Shown piece after piece: positions 7,417-16,399 of a stretch of DNA of 64,000 bases (its first letter is position 1; each line of letters opens with the position of its first letter). The position numbers were made by a program, and so were the translations under genes. The DNA is from Yersinia enterocolitica subsp. enterocolitica (lineage in GTDB: Bacteria; Pseudomonadota; Gammaproteobacteria; Enterobacterales; Enterobacteriaceae): assembly GCF_901472495.1 (NCBI RefSeq), contig NZ_LR590469.1:2914001-2978000 (forward strand), given 5' to 3'. The notes under the pieces were generated by a model. It was not told the origin of the DNA, made no database searches, and saw only the letters and a list, made by a program, of their open reading frames with translations.

Positions 7417-8296
7417 ATAGATAACTAATAAAAATCCCGAGAAATAGCACCAATCCCACGTAATTATTATTCAAAAACGCGCGGAAGCATGGGTCACGTT
7501 CACGCCCGGCAATCATCTTCTGTTGGTGGACAAACAACGCGCCAGCCAGCAGGATTGACCAATAAAATGCCCCGCCAAGATTCATCAGCCAGCCAATAGT
7601 TACCATCAGAACCAGCGTTGCCAGTTGCAGCAAACCAATAATCAGCTTGTCCTGTTGACCAAACAAAATCGCAGTAGATTTGACGCCAATCTTCAGGTCA
7701 TCATCACGGTCAACCATCGCATATTGGGTGTCATAAGCCACCGTCCAGCAGATATTAGCCAATAAAAGTAGCCAACAAACTAACGGTAAATTTTCGCTCA
7801 CGGCGGCAAAACCCATCGGGATTGACCAACCAAAGGCCGCACCCAACACCACCTGCGGCAGATGTGTCACCCGCTTCATAAAGGGATAGACCCAGGCTAA
7901 TGCCAGTGCTGCCAATGACAGCCAGATGGTCATGCTATTGAGCGTGAGAACCAACCCAAACGAGAGCAATACCAGAACCACAAACAGGACTTTGCTTTCT
8001 CTCTCACTGATAAGACCGCTAGGTAATGGCCGTGATGCGGTGCGTTTCACAAAACCGTCAATGCGGCGGTCAGCATAATCGTTGACGACACACCCAGCCG
8101 CGCGCATAAAAAAAACGCCCAAGACAAAAACAATCAATATTTTGGTGTCGGGAATACCTTTCCCTGCCAGCCATAACGCCCAGAGGGTCGGCCACAACAG
8201 TAATAATGAGCCAATGGGTTTATCGATGCGCATCAAACGGCAATAAGCCCGCCATTTGCTCTGAAATTCACTTCCCTTCAATTTCTCACTCTCCAA
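7415..8296 (-). CDS. ubiA: 4-hydroxybenzoate octaprenyltransferase
   Basis: 293 residues from TTG 8296, chosen because AGGGGGG lies 5-6 bases upstream and the N-terminus then has about E. coli length. The aspartate-rich motifs are NDYADRRID (about 72-80) and DTQYAMVDRDDD (about 190-200), both needed for magnesium and prenyl diphosphate. Eight or nine membrane helices follow the usual UbiA pattern. It joins the polyprenyl tail to 4-hydroxybenzoate in ubiquinone synthesis. It is 9 bp downstream of ubiC and surely co-transcribed. Confidence 0.97.
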   Translation of the reverse strand: MESEKLKGSEFQSKWRAYCRLMRIDKPIGSLLLLWPTLWALWLAGKGIPDTKILIVFVLGVFFMRAAGCVVNDYADRRIDGFVKRTASRPLPSGLISERESKVLFVVLVLLSFGLVLTLNSMTIWLSLAALALAWVYPFMKRVTHLPQVVLGAAFGWSIPMGFAAVSENLPLVCWLLLLANICWTVAYDTQYAMVDRDDDLKIGVKSTAILFGQQDKLIIGLLQLATLVLMVTIGWLMNLGGAFYWSILLAGALFVHQQKMIAGRERDPCFRAFLNNNYVGLVLFLGIFISYL

Positions 8297-8305
8297 AATC
8301 CCCCC

Positions 8306-8812
8306 TTAAATCGAATATAGCGGCGAGGCGGGTAAAAAAACTTCGGTCAACAACAGGGGCTTACCGGACAAGCGCAGCAACGAACGGCGCGCCCAAAGCT
8401 CATCCTGACGCCCTACTTGAATATAATCGCGGGTTAAATTGTTACCACCAAATAAATAGCGCCCAAGGGGGAGAGTGCCTAAATCCACTAGCGCCCGATC
8501 TGGGCCAGACAGTGTCCCCTCTGGGATTACCGTGCGCCCCAGTAGCCACGGCTGATTATCACCACACAATACAATCTCGCGCAGCCAATAGCGCTCACTT
8601 ATCGGCAGGTGTTCAGCCTCTTCGCCTAATTCATCACGGCTAATAAAGCATTCTCGTTGTGGCTCGACATGAACCTGCTGGCAATGCAGCTCAAAACGCC
8701 GGGTCATCGACCCTAATTCCATCAGCCAATCCGCGATAGCGGCTGGTAGATTCGGCGGCTCAATGGCACACCATTGGATAGGCTTTATAATTGATGCATC
8801 GCTGGTAGACAT
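8306..8812 (-). CDS. ubiC: Chorismate pyruvate-lyase
   Basis: 168 residues from ATG 8812, preceded by GGGAG. An in-frame start at 8842 adds ten residues with no family match. Family blocks are SMTRRFE, YWLREIVLCGDNQPWLLGRT, then TLSG, LGRYLF, LTRDYIQVGR and LLTEVFLPASPLY, including the conserved Arg, Glu and Gly of the active site (E. coli Arg76, Glu155). It removes pyruvate from chorismate to make 4-hydroxybenzoate, the first step of ubiquinone synthesis, and feeds UbiA, encoded next. Confidence 0.95.
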   Translation of the reverse strand: MSTSDASIIKPIQWCAIEPPNLPAAIADWLMELGSMTRRFELHCQQVHVEPQRECFISRDELGEEAEHLPISERYWLREIVLCGDNQPWLLGRTVIPEGTLSGPDRALVDLGTLPLGRYLFGGNNLTRDYIQVGRQDELWARRSLLRLSGKPLLLTEVFLPASPLYSI

Positions 8813-8931
8813 GCAGTTTGCTCCCTGCCGGGGATAAAACATCTATCCCCACGAAGTCATAAATAAGGAGCCATTGTAGCGCAGATTGTTTCTCTGGTGG
8901 CATCAGGTTGCTTTTTATTACGGCCAACAAA

Positions 8932-11868
8932 CTAAGAAAGTGAATACTCTTCAATATGTTCAAGGATAAATCCAACCCGCATTTTTATGCCCCAATATTT
9001 CTCGCCGCTGCCAGGTTCACTTGGTGAGTAATACCCATCTTTAGCATCACCGAAATCGATAGGGTGAAAGGTGTTAGTTCTTTTATCATATAATACATTA
9101 TTAAAATTCAAGTCATTATGGATAATATTGTAATAAGCCAAATCGTCAATCATACGTAAAAAACTGTCCTTCGCACCCGGCAGGAAAGTTTTAGCTTCAA
9201 TCTCTATCAGGGGTATCCCAGGCACTCGGTACATTCTTATAATATGTCGATCACCCTCACGAATTAACTCAGCAGCACCTTCGCCGTAGTAGCGATTAAA
9301 AAACTCAACTTCTTTCTTGAATGCATCTATAAGAAGCATATCTCGTGTAGGCCTTAATTTCTTTAAAACAAAGCCGGGGTTATTGGCATCAAGATAGATT
9401 TCAGCTGTGAATCCACTGCCAATCTTTTTACCTAACTTAATTTCAGGATTGAATTCAGGATTACGCGCTTTTGATAGCACTGGCCCGCCCCCCGGCAATC
9501 TGCCTTGCTTGATGAATTCGGGGCCTTCTTTCAAAACCACACCTAAATCCTTACCGGTGGCTAAATCAACTTCCCAATAGGCGGCCCCACCGCCACCCTG
9601 CCTGACCCAGGCTTGACGCATTCCATCCAAGGCTAGTGGATCTTTTAGCGCTACCCGCTGCACTTCAATCGGTTCTCCACGCGGGTTGGGTATGGTTTGG
9701 CGAGTTTGGGTCAGTTCGCCTTCCCCCACTGGTAAATCGGAAGGCACGGCAGGCCGTGGAGGTGGCGCGAGAGAAACCGTTGGTTTTACACCCGGTGGCG
9801 GATTTTCAATTAATTTCACCCCGCGTTCCATGCCCCTGAGTTGACCCGCCTCCATCACCATAGCCACCATCCCCGCTGCCATATTTTCATTTTCGTTGCG
9901 GGAACGCGGGCCTTCGACTCTGGCGATAGTGCACATCGGGTTCGGTAGTGGGAGTTTACACACCCAATGCTCTTCTAACGAGGTCCAGGCCCTGCGCCAA
10001 AAACGCGCGTTGACAGACTCTGGCCGATAGCCGTCGGCAAGGGCATTGATGTTATCTTGCAGTGTACCGCCCGCAGGCCGTTTACCTTCATCAATTAATG
10101 TTTTAATTGCCAGCGCATGGATTGCCGGATGAGATTGGATAAACTCATAATATTCAGTTTGTTTCGCTGCCATCGCTTTAAAAACATCCAAAAACATGCC
10201 CGACATATTGCCAGCGGTTCGATCACTTCCATCCAGACGCTCTTTAAACTCGCCAAAGGGTGAGTCATCTTTCTTCTTTGAAGAGCCAAACTGGGGATCC
10301 TGACCGTAAATATAGTTCCTGCTTGAATATATGTTCTTTACATTATTATCAATCAGGATCTCTTCTATTGCCTGATCCCTATCAAAAACAGCGGGAAGAT
10401 GACCATAGGCCAAACGCATATTGAGGTAATCTAATTGCCGCTGAATTTTTTCTTGCTCGGATTTATAGAGTCGGTAATGCACCAGTGTATGTAGGGGATG
10501 CTCAGGCTTAAGAAGTTGAGCCAGCGCTTTAAGCTCCACTTCAAATCTGTCATATTCCACATCAATAGCTGTACCAGCAACAATATTGCCTGCCAATTGT
10601 TTTATGCTATCAAAGACCTGTTGAGCATCTTTAGACAAATGGGACACATCCATTGATCCGCCAGTGTGTTTGATAACACTTGCTGCCTGCCGCAAGGTGA
10701 GTGGCTCAACTTCATTCGATTGACTAAAATGAGATAAAAAGATGGCGGTCGGGCTATAACGCACCCCGCCCGCTTGATGTAACTGCTCTTCTTCCCGAAG
10801 TAATAGCTCATACAATTGCTCGGTACTTTGTTGTACCAATCCATTAATGGCTTTGCCTTGCAATTGATAATGTAATCTAAGGGTGGTTTTGAGTGAAAAC
10901 GCCAGACTGCCGACGGCGTATATGATATCAGGCTTTCGGCCTGCGGTGCCTTCAACGAGTTTGATTTCTGGCTTTTTACCCAAGATGAATTCAGCGTATG
11001 TGATATCGAAATCTTTTTTTTGGGTATCAATAAATTGAGTGAAATCCTGCTGACCACAGGTATCAAAACCAATCTGGCCGCAGCCAGTTAAAACCATATC
11101 ACCCAATTCCGGCGAAGCCTTTATCAGATAGCTGCCCTGGGCATTTTTCGGTGCAAAACCATTAGAAAGATAAGCCGCCAGTGGAAGCTTAGTCTTCAGA
11201 GATTGCAGTATCGCAGGCCGGGCATTCGTCCCGTCATGGATAACCCTTAATGCTCTGACCGCTCTGGACACCGGATTTTCTGGCGCACTCAGCTTTCTCA
11301 TGCCCCAATCATTCAAATCTGCATTGGAAATATCTGCTATTTCACCATAGCGATTGCCATAATGGGAATGGTTATAGAGTATCGCTGCCTGAAGCCGGAT
11401 ATCTTTGTTTTCTGGCCGATAAATGACAGCAGACAATTCATCCACTGTGGGCTGATGTTCTTGGTTCAGCCACCAGACAAGGCTTAGCGCAGCCAGTGGC
11501 GTCAATTTTTCATCTTTGGAGAGTGTCAGGCCTTTTTGGGACAGCTTAGAAAAAATACCCTGCTCCAGATTGATAATATAGGAGCTTTCATTTCTATGAG
11601 CCGCTGTTAACTCAGGGCTTGAATGCGATAAATCATCTACCTCCCCCGCATACGCTATTCTTTTCGCATAGAACTCATTGTCACTTTCCGTCGCTTTTAA
11701 GCGCCCGCTATTCTTTTCCCAGAGAGAGCTAAGTTCAGCCATGATAGAACTCATGGTTAGCAGTGCAATATTATCTTCTGCAATCGGTGGTGCCCACGGT
11801 TGCGCCGAGAATGGAGCCGACCACGGCATAGTCGCAGCCCATGAGCAAAGTTGGGTTTCCTTCAACAT
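8932..11868 (-). CDS. Large protein with C-terminal OspG/NleH-like kinase domain
   Basis: 978 residues from ATG 11868 (AAGGAA upstream). The C-terminal 170 residues form a complete minimal protein kinase: Gly loop KKIGSGFTAEIY (G817-G819), ATP lysine in VLKKLRP (K836 or K837), catalytic loop IIHNDLNFNN (H917, D919, N924) and DFG at 938-940. The short C-lobe and the HNDLN wording resemble the OspG/NleH type III effector kinases; Y. enterocolitica YspK is a known relative. Residues about 680-715 are a Pro-rich linker (LAPPPRPAVP). Residues 1-680 are mainly helical and I do not recognise them. The N-terminus is Trp/Pro-rich with no classical Sec signal. It stands alone between malM and ubiC. Secretion and targets are unknown; a translocated effector is an inference. 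Confidence 0.75.
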   Translation of the reverse strand: MLKETQLCSWAATMPWSAPFSAQPWAPPIAEDNIALLTMSSIMAELSSLWEKNSGRLKATESDNEFYAKRIAYAGEVDDLSHSSPELTAAHRNESSYIINLEQGIFSKLSQKGLTLSKDEKLTPLAALSLVWWLNQEHQPTVDELSAVIYRPENKDIRLQAAILYNHSHYGNRYGEIADISNADLNDWGMRKLSAPENPVSRAVRALRVIHDGTNARPAILQSLKTKLPLAAYLSNGFAPKNAQGSYLIKASPELGDMVLTGCGQIGFDTCGQQDFTQFIDTQKKDFDITYAEFILGKKPEIKLVEGTAGRKPDIIYAVGSLAFSLKTTLRLHYQLQGKAINGLVQQSTEQLYELLLREEEQLHQAGGVRYSPTAIFLSHFSQSNEVEPLTLRQAASVIKHTGGSMDVSHLSKDAQQVFDSIKQLAGNIVAGTAIDVEYDRFEVELKALAQLLKPEHPLHTLVHYRLYKSEQEKIQRQLDYLNMRLAYGHLPAVFDRDQAIEEILIDNNVKNIYSSRNYIYGQDPQFGSSKKKDDSPFGEFKERLDGSDRTAGNMSGMFLDVFKAMAAKQTEYYEFIQSHPAIHALAIKTLIDEGKRPAGGTLQDNINALADGYRPESVNARFWRRAWTSLEEHWVCKLPLPNPMCTIARVEGPRSRNENENMAAGMVAMVMEAGQLRGMERGVKLIENPPPGVKPTVSLAPPPRPAVPSDLPVGEGELTQTRQTIPNPRGEPIEVQRVALKDPLALDGMRQAWVRQGGGGAAYWEVDLATGKDLGVVLKEGPEFIKQGRLPGGGPVLSKARNPEFNPEIKLGKKIGSGFTAEIYLDANNPGFVLKKLRPTRDMLLIDAFKKEVEFFNRYYGEGAAELIREGDRHIIRMYRVPGIPLIEIEAKTFLPGAKDSFLRMIDDLAYYNIIHNDLNFNNVLYDKRTNTFHPIDFGDAKDGYYSPSEPGSGEKYWGIKMRVGFILEHIEEYSLS

Positions 11869-12061
11869 CAATTAGTTCCTTTAATTGAATTAGCTGAACA
11901 ATAAACAGTTGTTTATGATATCGACAAAAAACCAATCGGATGTCTTATAAAGGCTCATTTACTCTTTGTATTTCTATAAAAAATAAATAAGTGAATTTGA
12001 TATTTAAAATAAAATTAACTAAAACACGGCGTAGCGAGGGACAATAGTCGCCCTGAATAAT

Positions 12062-12091
12062 ATAAAGAAAAAAGGTGCGCCGAAGCGCACC
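12062..12091 (-). terminator. Rho-independent terminator of malK-lamB-malM
   Basis: On the minus strand GGTGCGC, a TTCG tetraloop and GCGCACC (12091-12074) are followed by TTTTTTTC. It lies 33 bp after the malM stop. Between it and the kinase gene start (11868) there are about 200 AT-rich bases with nothing else recognisable. Confidence 0.93.
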
Positions 12092-12123
12092 AATCATCCA
12101 GCCATATTCGGCAGTGCCGGGAT

Positions 12124-13041
12124 TTACCCCTTGCCTTTTACACTACCAATAAAGGTTTTTCGGGCTGAAGTTGAGCCCAAATGTTCCGCTTCGTTCAACA
12201 ATTTCAGCGCCTTATCGACATCACCGGCTTTCACCGCGTCTTTAATCGCCTGGTTGAAGTAGTTTTCAGTCTCACTCAGCATTGGCTCTGCTGGTTTTGC
12301 CGCGACTGGCGCAGGTGCAGCAACTGCCGCAGGCTGAGCAGTGCTGCCCACCACCACTGGTGCTGATGCCGGTGTTGACTGTATTAAGCCAATCATCACA
12401 TTACCCATGCCTTGCTCGGCAGTGGCTTTAATTCTTAAATTTCCGGTCGGGATATGTTTGGCAATAGGATCCGGAATATCGGGCACCGCATTACCTACCC
12501 CCATGGCATAAGCCTTCGCCGGATCCAGTAGCTTGGTAGTTTTAGCCAGATCATCACGGGTGGTGTAGACCAGCAGATAGATCTGTTTTTGACCCAATGC
12601 TGGCGTCAGTTTCATCACGCCTTGCAAGCGATCACTGGTCATGATGCCGGCTTTTTCATAAGTGAAATAGCTGGACGGATAGTAAGCCGCCGGGCGCATT
12701 TGTTCGTCTAACACTAATACGCTCGGAGCAAATAATTGGTTGTCTGTCACTAAACTGCTGAGCGTGATCTCCATCGATCCACGATCGGCTGGTAAAGCAA
12801 AAGCGGCTACCGCCCCTTCCACATTCCCTTGCGATATTTGCGGGCTGGAAGCAGTCAATTTGATATCTTGCGTCGCCGGTGGCACTAATGGCTGCCAGGG
12901 CAATTGTTGTAATGTCGCGGTACTGATAGTCGGCGCGATAGAAACATTCGCAGGAGAAATCGTTGATTCGGCTTGTGCTGCCAGAGGTGCGGTGCCCCCC
13001 AGAGCCAATGCCAGACAGAGTGTCAGCAGATTCTTTTTCAT
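12124..13041 (-). CDS. malM: Maltose operon periplasmic protein MalM
   Basis: 305 residues from ATG 13041 (MKKNLLTLCLALAL), which starts a clear Sec signal peptide ending near AAQAE; an upstream start at 13059 would put residues before the signal. A Pro/Ala-rich stretch (APAPVAAKPAEP) precedes a C-terminal helical domain. MalM is the last gene of malK-lamB-malM. It is periplasmic, its exact role in maltodextrin use is unknown, and E. coli mutants have little phenotype. It is separated from lamB by an ERIC element. Confidence 0.95.
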   Translation of the reverse strand: MKKNLLTLCLALALGGTAPLAAQAESTISPANVSIAPTISTATLQQLPWQPLVPPATQDIKLTASSPQISQGNVEGAVAAFALPADRGSMEITLSSLVTDNQLFAPSVLVLDEQMRPAAYYPSSYFTYEKAGIMTSDRLQGVMKLTPALGQKQIYLLVYTTRDDLAKTTKLLDPAKAYAMGVGNAVPDIPDPIAKHIPTGNLRIKATAEQGMGNVMIGLIQSTPASAPVVVGSTAQPAAVAAPAPVAAKPAEPMLSETENYFNQAIKDAVKAGDVDKALKLLNEAEHLGSTSARKTFIGSVKGKG

Positions 13042-13110
13042 TGTTATACCCTCGTACATTGAGCGTCAGCGCTAACTGTGCACAGGCAAGGTCGGCAAAG
13101 TTAACCAATC

Positions 13111-13234
13111 TACCCGTCATACTTCAAGCCGCATGTGCGTTGGCTACTTTCACTCACCCGAATCATTGACTTCGCGTCAACTCATCGTGATTCGCTCAAT
13201 TACCGCCTTGCTGCAACTCGAACTATTTTGGGTA
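13111..13234. repeat. ERIC element between lamB and malM
   Basis: 124 bp with inverted ends TACCC (13111) and GGGTA (to 13234), and the internal Yersinia ERIC phrases ATACTTCAAG, GCGTTGGCTA, CTCACCCGAATCA and TTGCTGCAACTCGAA. Full-length, no insertion. It sits inside the lamB-malM transcript and would fold into a long hairpin in the mRNA. Confidence 0.88.
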
Positions 13235-13245
13235 TGTTTACAGAA

Positions 13246-13267
13246 CAGCCGCCCCAAAGGACGGCTG
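13246..13267 (-). terminator. Hairpin just past the lamB stop
   Basis: CAGCCG (13246-13251) pairs with CGGCTG (13262-13267), extended by GGG/TCC inside. The run after it on the minus strand is TTCTGT, not a U-tract, so partial attenuation or protection of lamB mRNA from 3' decay is more likely than full termination. Confidence 0.5.
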
Positions 13268-13278
13268 CATCACTTCTG

Positions 13279-14565
13279 TTACCACCAGGCTTCGAATTGC
13301 GCGCCGAAGGTCACTTCATTGCTCTTACCACGGCTATCGGTACCAATGGTCCCGTTTTGCGCTAACCCATTATCTGGGCTTTTATCGACATTGTTATAGC
13401 CCCACTTCTCATCCCAGTTAGCATAAGTTGCGAAGACACGGATTGCCGGACGAGACCAAATGCTGTCACCTGCCTGCCATTGTTGTGCCAGAGTCAGTTT
13501 GTACTGGCCGTTACGGTCACCGGTACGTTGTGATTTAACATTGTCGTAGCCCGCTTCCAGCAAGGTACTCATGATTGGCGTCCATTTGTACATTGGGCGC
13601 ACACCCACGCTGTACCATGTGGTGCCGTTGTTGTTGTCCCAGTCAGTATCCTGATACAACGCGACATACATCATGTCCCACTTCTCTGCCAGATTGATGG
13701 CACCGTGGTCGATAACACGCAGCATGTGGCCGTTGTTGTTTACAGACGTCCCTTGTGAATGGCCGCTGTTCCATGAAGTCATAGAGTCAGTCGCATACTG
13801 AACCACAAATTTGTTAAAGCCACCCATCATGCTTTGGGTATGTTCAGCGGTCAGTAACACGCCATCTTTCGAAGCATTAGGTGCTAATGAATAATCGTCT
13901 TGGGTGTTGGCGCGGCCATAGTCCACACCGAACTCCAGTGAACCACCTGGGTTGGTTTCTAAACCGGCTAAACGGATGTCATACACATCGTTGATGGTTT
14001 TATCGGCATCTTTGCGCTGATTATTGATCCAGGCGCTTGAACCACCCGCTTCTGAGTTACGAGTTGCTGCCACAGACAATTTACCGAAGCCCAGATCAAT
14101 GGCTTCTAAACCTGCACCTGGGCCGGAAATATCCCAGTAGTAGAAGTCAATCATATGAACGTCATGACGTTGATAGAAACGTTTACCGGCCCACATGGTG
14201 GAACCCGGCAAGGATTCGATCAGATTCTTACCCTGCACGTTGGCTTCGCGGAAAGCCGGGTCGGTCGATTCCCAGTCATCACGTTGCGAAACGGAATAGG
14301 CGACGTTGGTGTCTAAGTAGAAGCTTTTATCGCCTTCTTTCCACAATTCCTGGCCTAATTTAAGTTCCGCATAAGTTTCACACTCGTTACCCAGACGGTA
14401 TTTACTTTGAGCACCGGTTGTTTTGAAACATTGTTGTTCACCGCCACTTCCCGTCCAGCCGATACCGGAACGCGCATACCCGTGGAAATCAACAGCCATA
14501 GCTTGAGTGGAAAGGACACCAGCGGCAACAGCCAGTGCTATCGGTAACTTGCGCAGAGTAGTCAT
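13279..14565 (-). CDS. lamB: Maltoporin (LamB)
   Basis: 428 residues from ATG 14565 (AGGAG upstream). Signal peptide 1-24 is cut after QAMA, and the mature part starts VDFHGYARSGIGW. The pair of Cys in QQCFKTTG and GNECET forms the loop-1 disulfide, and the C-terminus ends in aromatic W as outer-membrane barrels do. It is the 18-strand trimeric porin for maltose and maltodextrins, and the phage lambda receptor in E. coli. It lies after malK and before malM, under MalT control from the shared promoter. Confidence 0.98.
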   Translation of the reverse strand: MTTLRKLPIALAVAAGVLSTQAMAVDFHGYARSGIGWTGSGGEQQCFKTTGAQSKYRLGNECETYAELKLGQELWKEGDKSFYLDTNVAYSVSQRDDWESTDPAFREANVQGKNLIESLPGSTMWAGKRFYQRHDVHMIDFYYWDISGPGAGLEAIDLGFGKLSVAATRNSEAGGSSAWINNQRKDADKTINDVYDIRLAGLETNPGGSLEFGVDYGRANTQDDYSLAPNASKDGVLLTAEHTQSMMGGFNKFVVQYATDSMTSWNSGHSQGTSVNNNGHMLRVIDHGAINLAEKWDMMYVALYQDTDWDNNNGTTWYSVGVRPMYKWTPIMSTLLEAGYDNVKSQRTGDRNGQYKLTLAQQWQAGDSIWSRPAIRVFATYANWDEKWGYNNVDKSPDNGLAQNGTIGTDSRGKSNEVTFGAQFEAWW

Positions 14566-14636
14566 CAGTAATCTCCTGTTATATTTGCCTGTCGGCATGC
14601 GTGCTTAACATTTTCCGAAACCGGCCGTCGTGGTAA

Positions 14637-15752
14637 CTAGACGCCCAGTTCTTGGTACAATCGCTTACACGCAGTGCCATCTTCACGGAACAGATGACAA
14701 CGGTATGGCGGCAGACCGATGGCGAATGTTGCACCTTCTTCTACCAGCACCACGTCGTTCTGGCGGTAGACCAGGTTTTGACGTATTGCAGGGATTTGGA
14801 TGTGAATTTGAGTCTCATTACCCAGTTGCTCTACCACCTGAATCTCACCTTCCAGCGTGACTTCAGAGGCACTGCTTGGCAGCAGATGTTCCGGGCGGAT
14901 ACCCAAAGACATATTTGCACCGACATGAACTCGCTCACCTTCCACCGGCAGCCACACTAACTGACCATTAGGATTTGGCAGTTCGATCTGCACCTGATGA
15001 GGTTCAACGGCGGTCACTTTCACCGGTAAAAAATTCATTTTTGGCGAGCCGATAAAGCCCGCGACAAAACGGTTGGCTGGATAGTGGTACAGTTCCAGTG
15101 GCTTACCGACTTGCGCCACATTGCCGGCATCCAGCACCACAATTTTGTCGGCCAAGGTCATGGCTTCGACCTGATCGTGGGTGACGTAAATCATGGTGCG
15201 TTGCAGGCGCTTATGGAGGCGTGATATCTCAATGCGCATCTGCACCCGCAGTGCCGCATCCAGGTTGGAAAGCGGTTCATCAAGCAGGAAGACATCCGGC
15301 TCGGCGACCAAGGTACGCCCGATGGCCACACGCTGACGCTGACCACCTGATAGCGCTTTAGGTCGGCGTTCCAGCAGGTGAGCCAGTTGCAGCACTTCAG
15401 CTACCTGATTCACCCGTTGGTTAATTTCTGCTTTCTTCGCACCGGCCAATTTCAGGCCGAAAGACATGTTTTCTGCTACAGATAAATGGGGGTAAAGCGC
15501 ATATGACTGAAACACCATGCCAATACCGCGCTCTGACGGTGGCACTTCATTCATCCGTTTACCGCCAATCAACAACTCACCCGAGGTAATATCCTCAAGA
15601 CCGGCAATCATCCGCAGTAGCGTTGACTTTCCACACCCGGATGGCCCAACAAAGACAACAAACTCACCGTCATCGATTTCCAAATTAATATTTTTGGAAA
15701 TCACAGCCTCACCAAAGGCCTTATAAACGCCGCTCAGCGTTACATTAGCCAT
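14637..15752 (-). CDS. malK: Maltose/maltodextrin ABC transporter ATPase MalK
   Basis: 371 residues with all ABC motifs: Walker A GPSGCGKST (36-44), Q82, signature LSGGQ (135-139), Walker B with D158 and E159, and switch His192. The C-terminal TOBE/regulatory domain from about 240 includes SLGIRPEHL. MalK dimers power MalFGK2 at the inner membrane and also inhibit MalT when no substrate is moving. AAGGAG precedes ATG 15752. First gene of malK-lamB-malM, divergent from malEFG. Confidence 0.98.
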   Translation of the reverse strand: MANVTLSGVYKAFGEAVISKNINLEIDDGEFVVFVGPSGCGKSTLLRMIAGLEDITSGELLIGGKRMNEVPPSERGIGMVFQSYALYPHLSVAENMSFGLKLAGAKKAEINQRVNQVAEVLQLAHLLERRPKALSGGQRQRVAIGRTLVAEPDVFLLDEPLSNLDAALRVQMRIEISRLHKRLQRTMIYVTHDQVEAMTLADKIVVLDAGNVAQVGKPLELYHYPANRFVAGFIGSPKMNFLPVKVTAVEPHQVQIELPNPNGQLVWLPVEGERVHVGANMSLGIRPEHLLPSSASEVTLEGEIQVVEQLGNETQIHIQIPAIRQNLVYRQNDVVLVEEGATFAIGLPPYRCHLFREDGTACKRLYQELGV

Positions 15753-16399
15753 CTGTTACTCCTTCGCTTACGCAAACAACTTTTCATATGAACCTGACTG
15801 AAGAAAAATGGCGGAAGCAAATTCCGGCATGACCCATCGATTACTCCCAGTCCCCTGATGACTCTCTTGCTGCGCGCCGTACCGCCATGCCTTAGCAAGG
15901 TTGCCCCGGACGACGTCGCGGCCTGAGTATAGGGCCGCACGTTGGTTAATGCTGCAACGTCCTGATCTACCTGGGTAATAATTAACCGAACAACCACATT
16001 TGGTTGGTGACGCTGTTTCAATGACGGCGATAATGCGGGAGTAGCACTATTTGGTAATCATCCGTAACAAAGTTTTTCATGGGGGAGGAGATGGGAGGAT
16101 GAGGGAACGACCACTGCGAGTAGAAGTTCCATCACAAATACAAATACGTGATCTAACACGCAAATTTCGACCTACATTATTGTGTCTGACACCACAGAAT
16201 AGGCTGCAGTGTTAAGTCGATCACAATAACTCGTTGGGGGGCGTAGAGAGGGGGAGGATGATGCTGTATCTAGTTGTGACTCAATATGTCAGCGTAATGT
16301 ATTAGTCCCTGTAATAAATGTTTTGGTCAGTGCAATAAGATAGATGTAATGACTCACAAGAAAGTCGGTACCCACAAAATTGGATAAAAGGATTGGATT
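15753..16399. promoter_or_regulatory. malK-malE divergent control region (MalT and CRP sites)
   Basis: 647 bp without a gene. Two purine-rich clusters carry MalT-box cores GGA(T/G)GA: 16081-16105 (GGAGGAG, GGAGGATGAGG) and 16236-16264 (GGGGGAGGATGATG). A CRP-like site TGTTA-N6-TCACA is at 16210-16225. A weaker TGTGA half site is at 16276-16280. The layout of two MalT clusters flanking CRP sites is the one known from E. coli, where MalT, ATP and maltotriose activate both operons together. The part nearest malK (15780-16020) is an unusually long leader with no feature I recognise. Confidence 0.75.

Noticed and set aside
13133..13399. Overlapping plus-strand ORFs at the lamB 3' end
   Set aside because: They are translations of the ERIC repeat plus antisense lamB.
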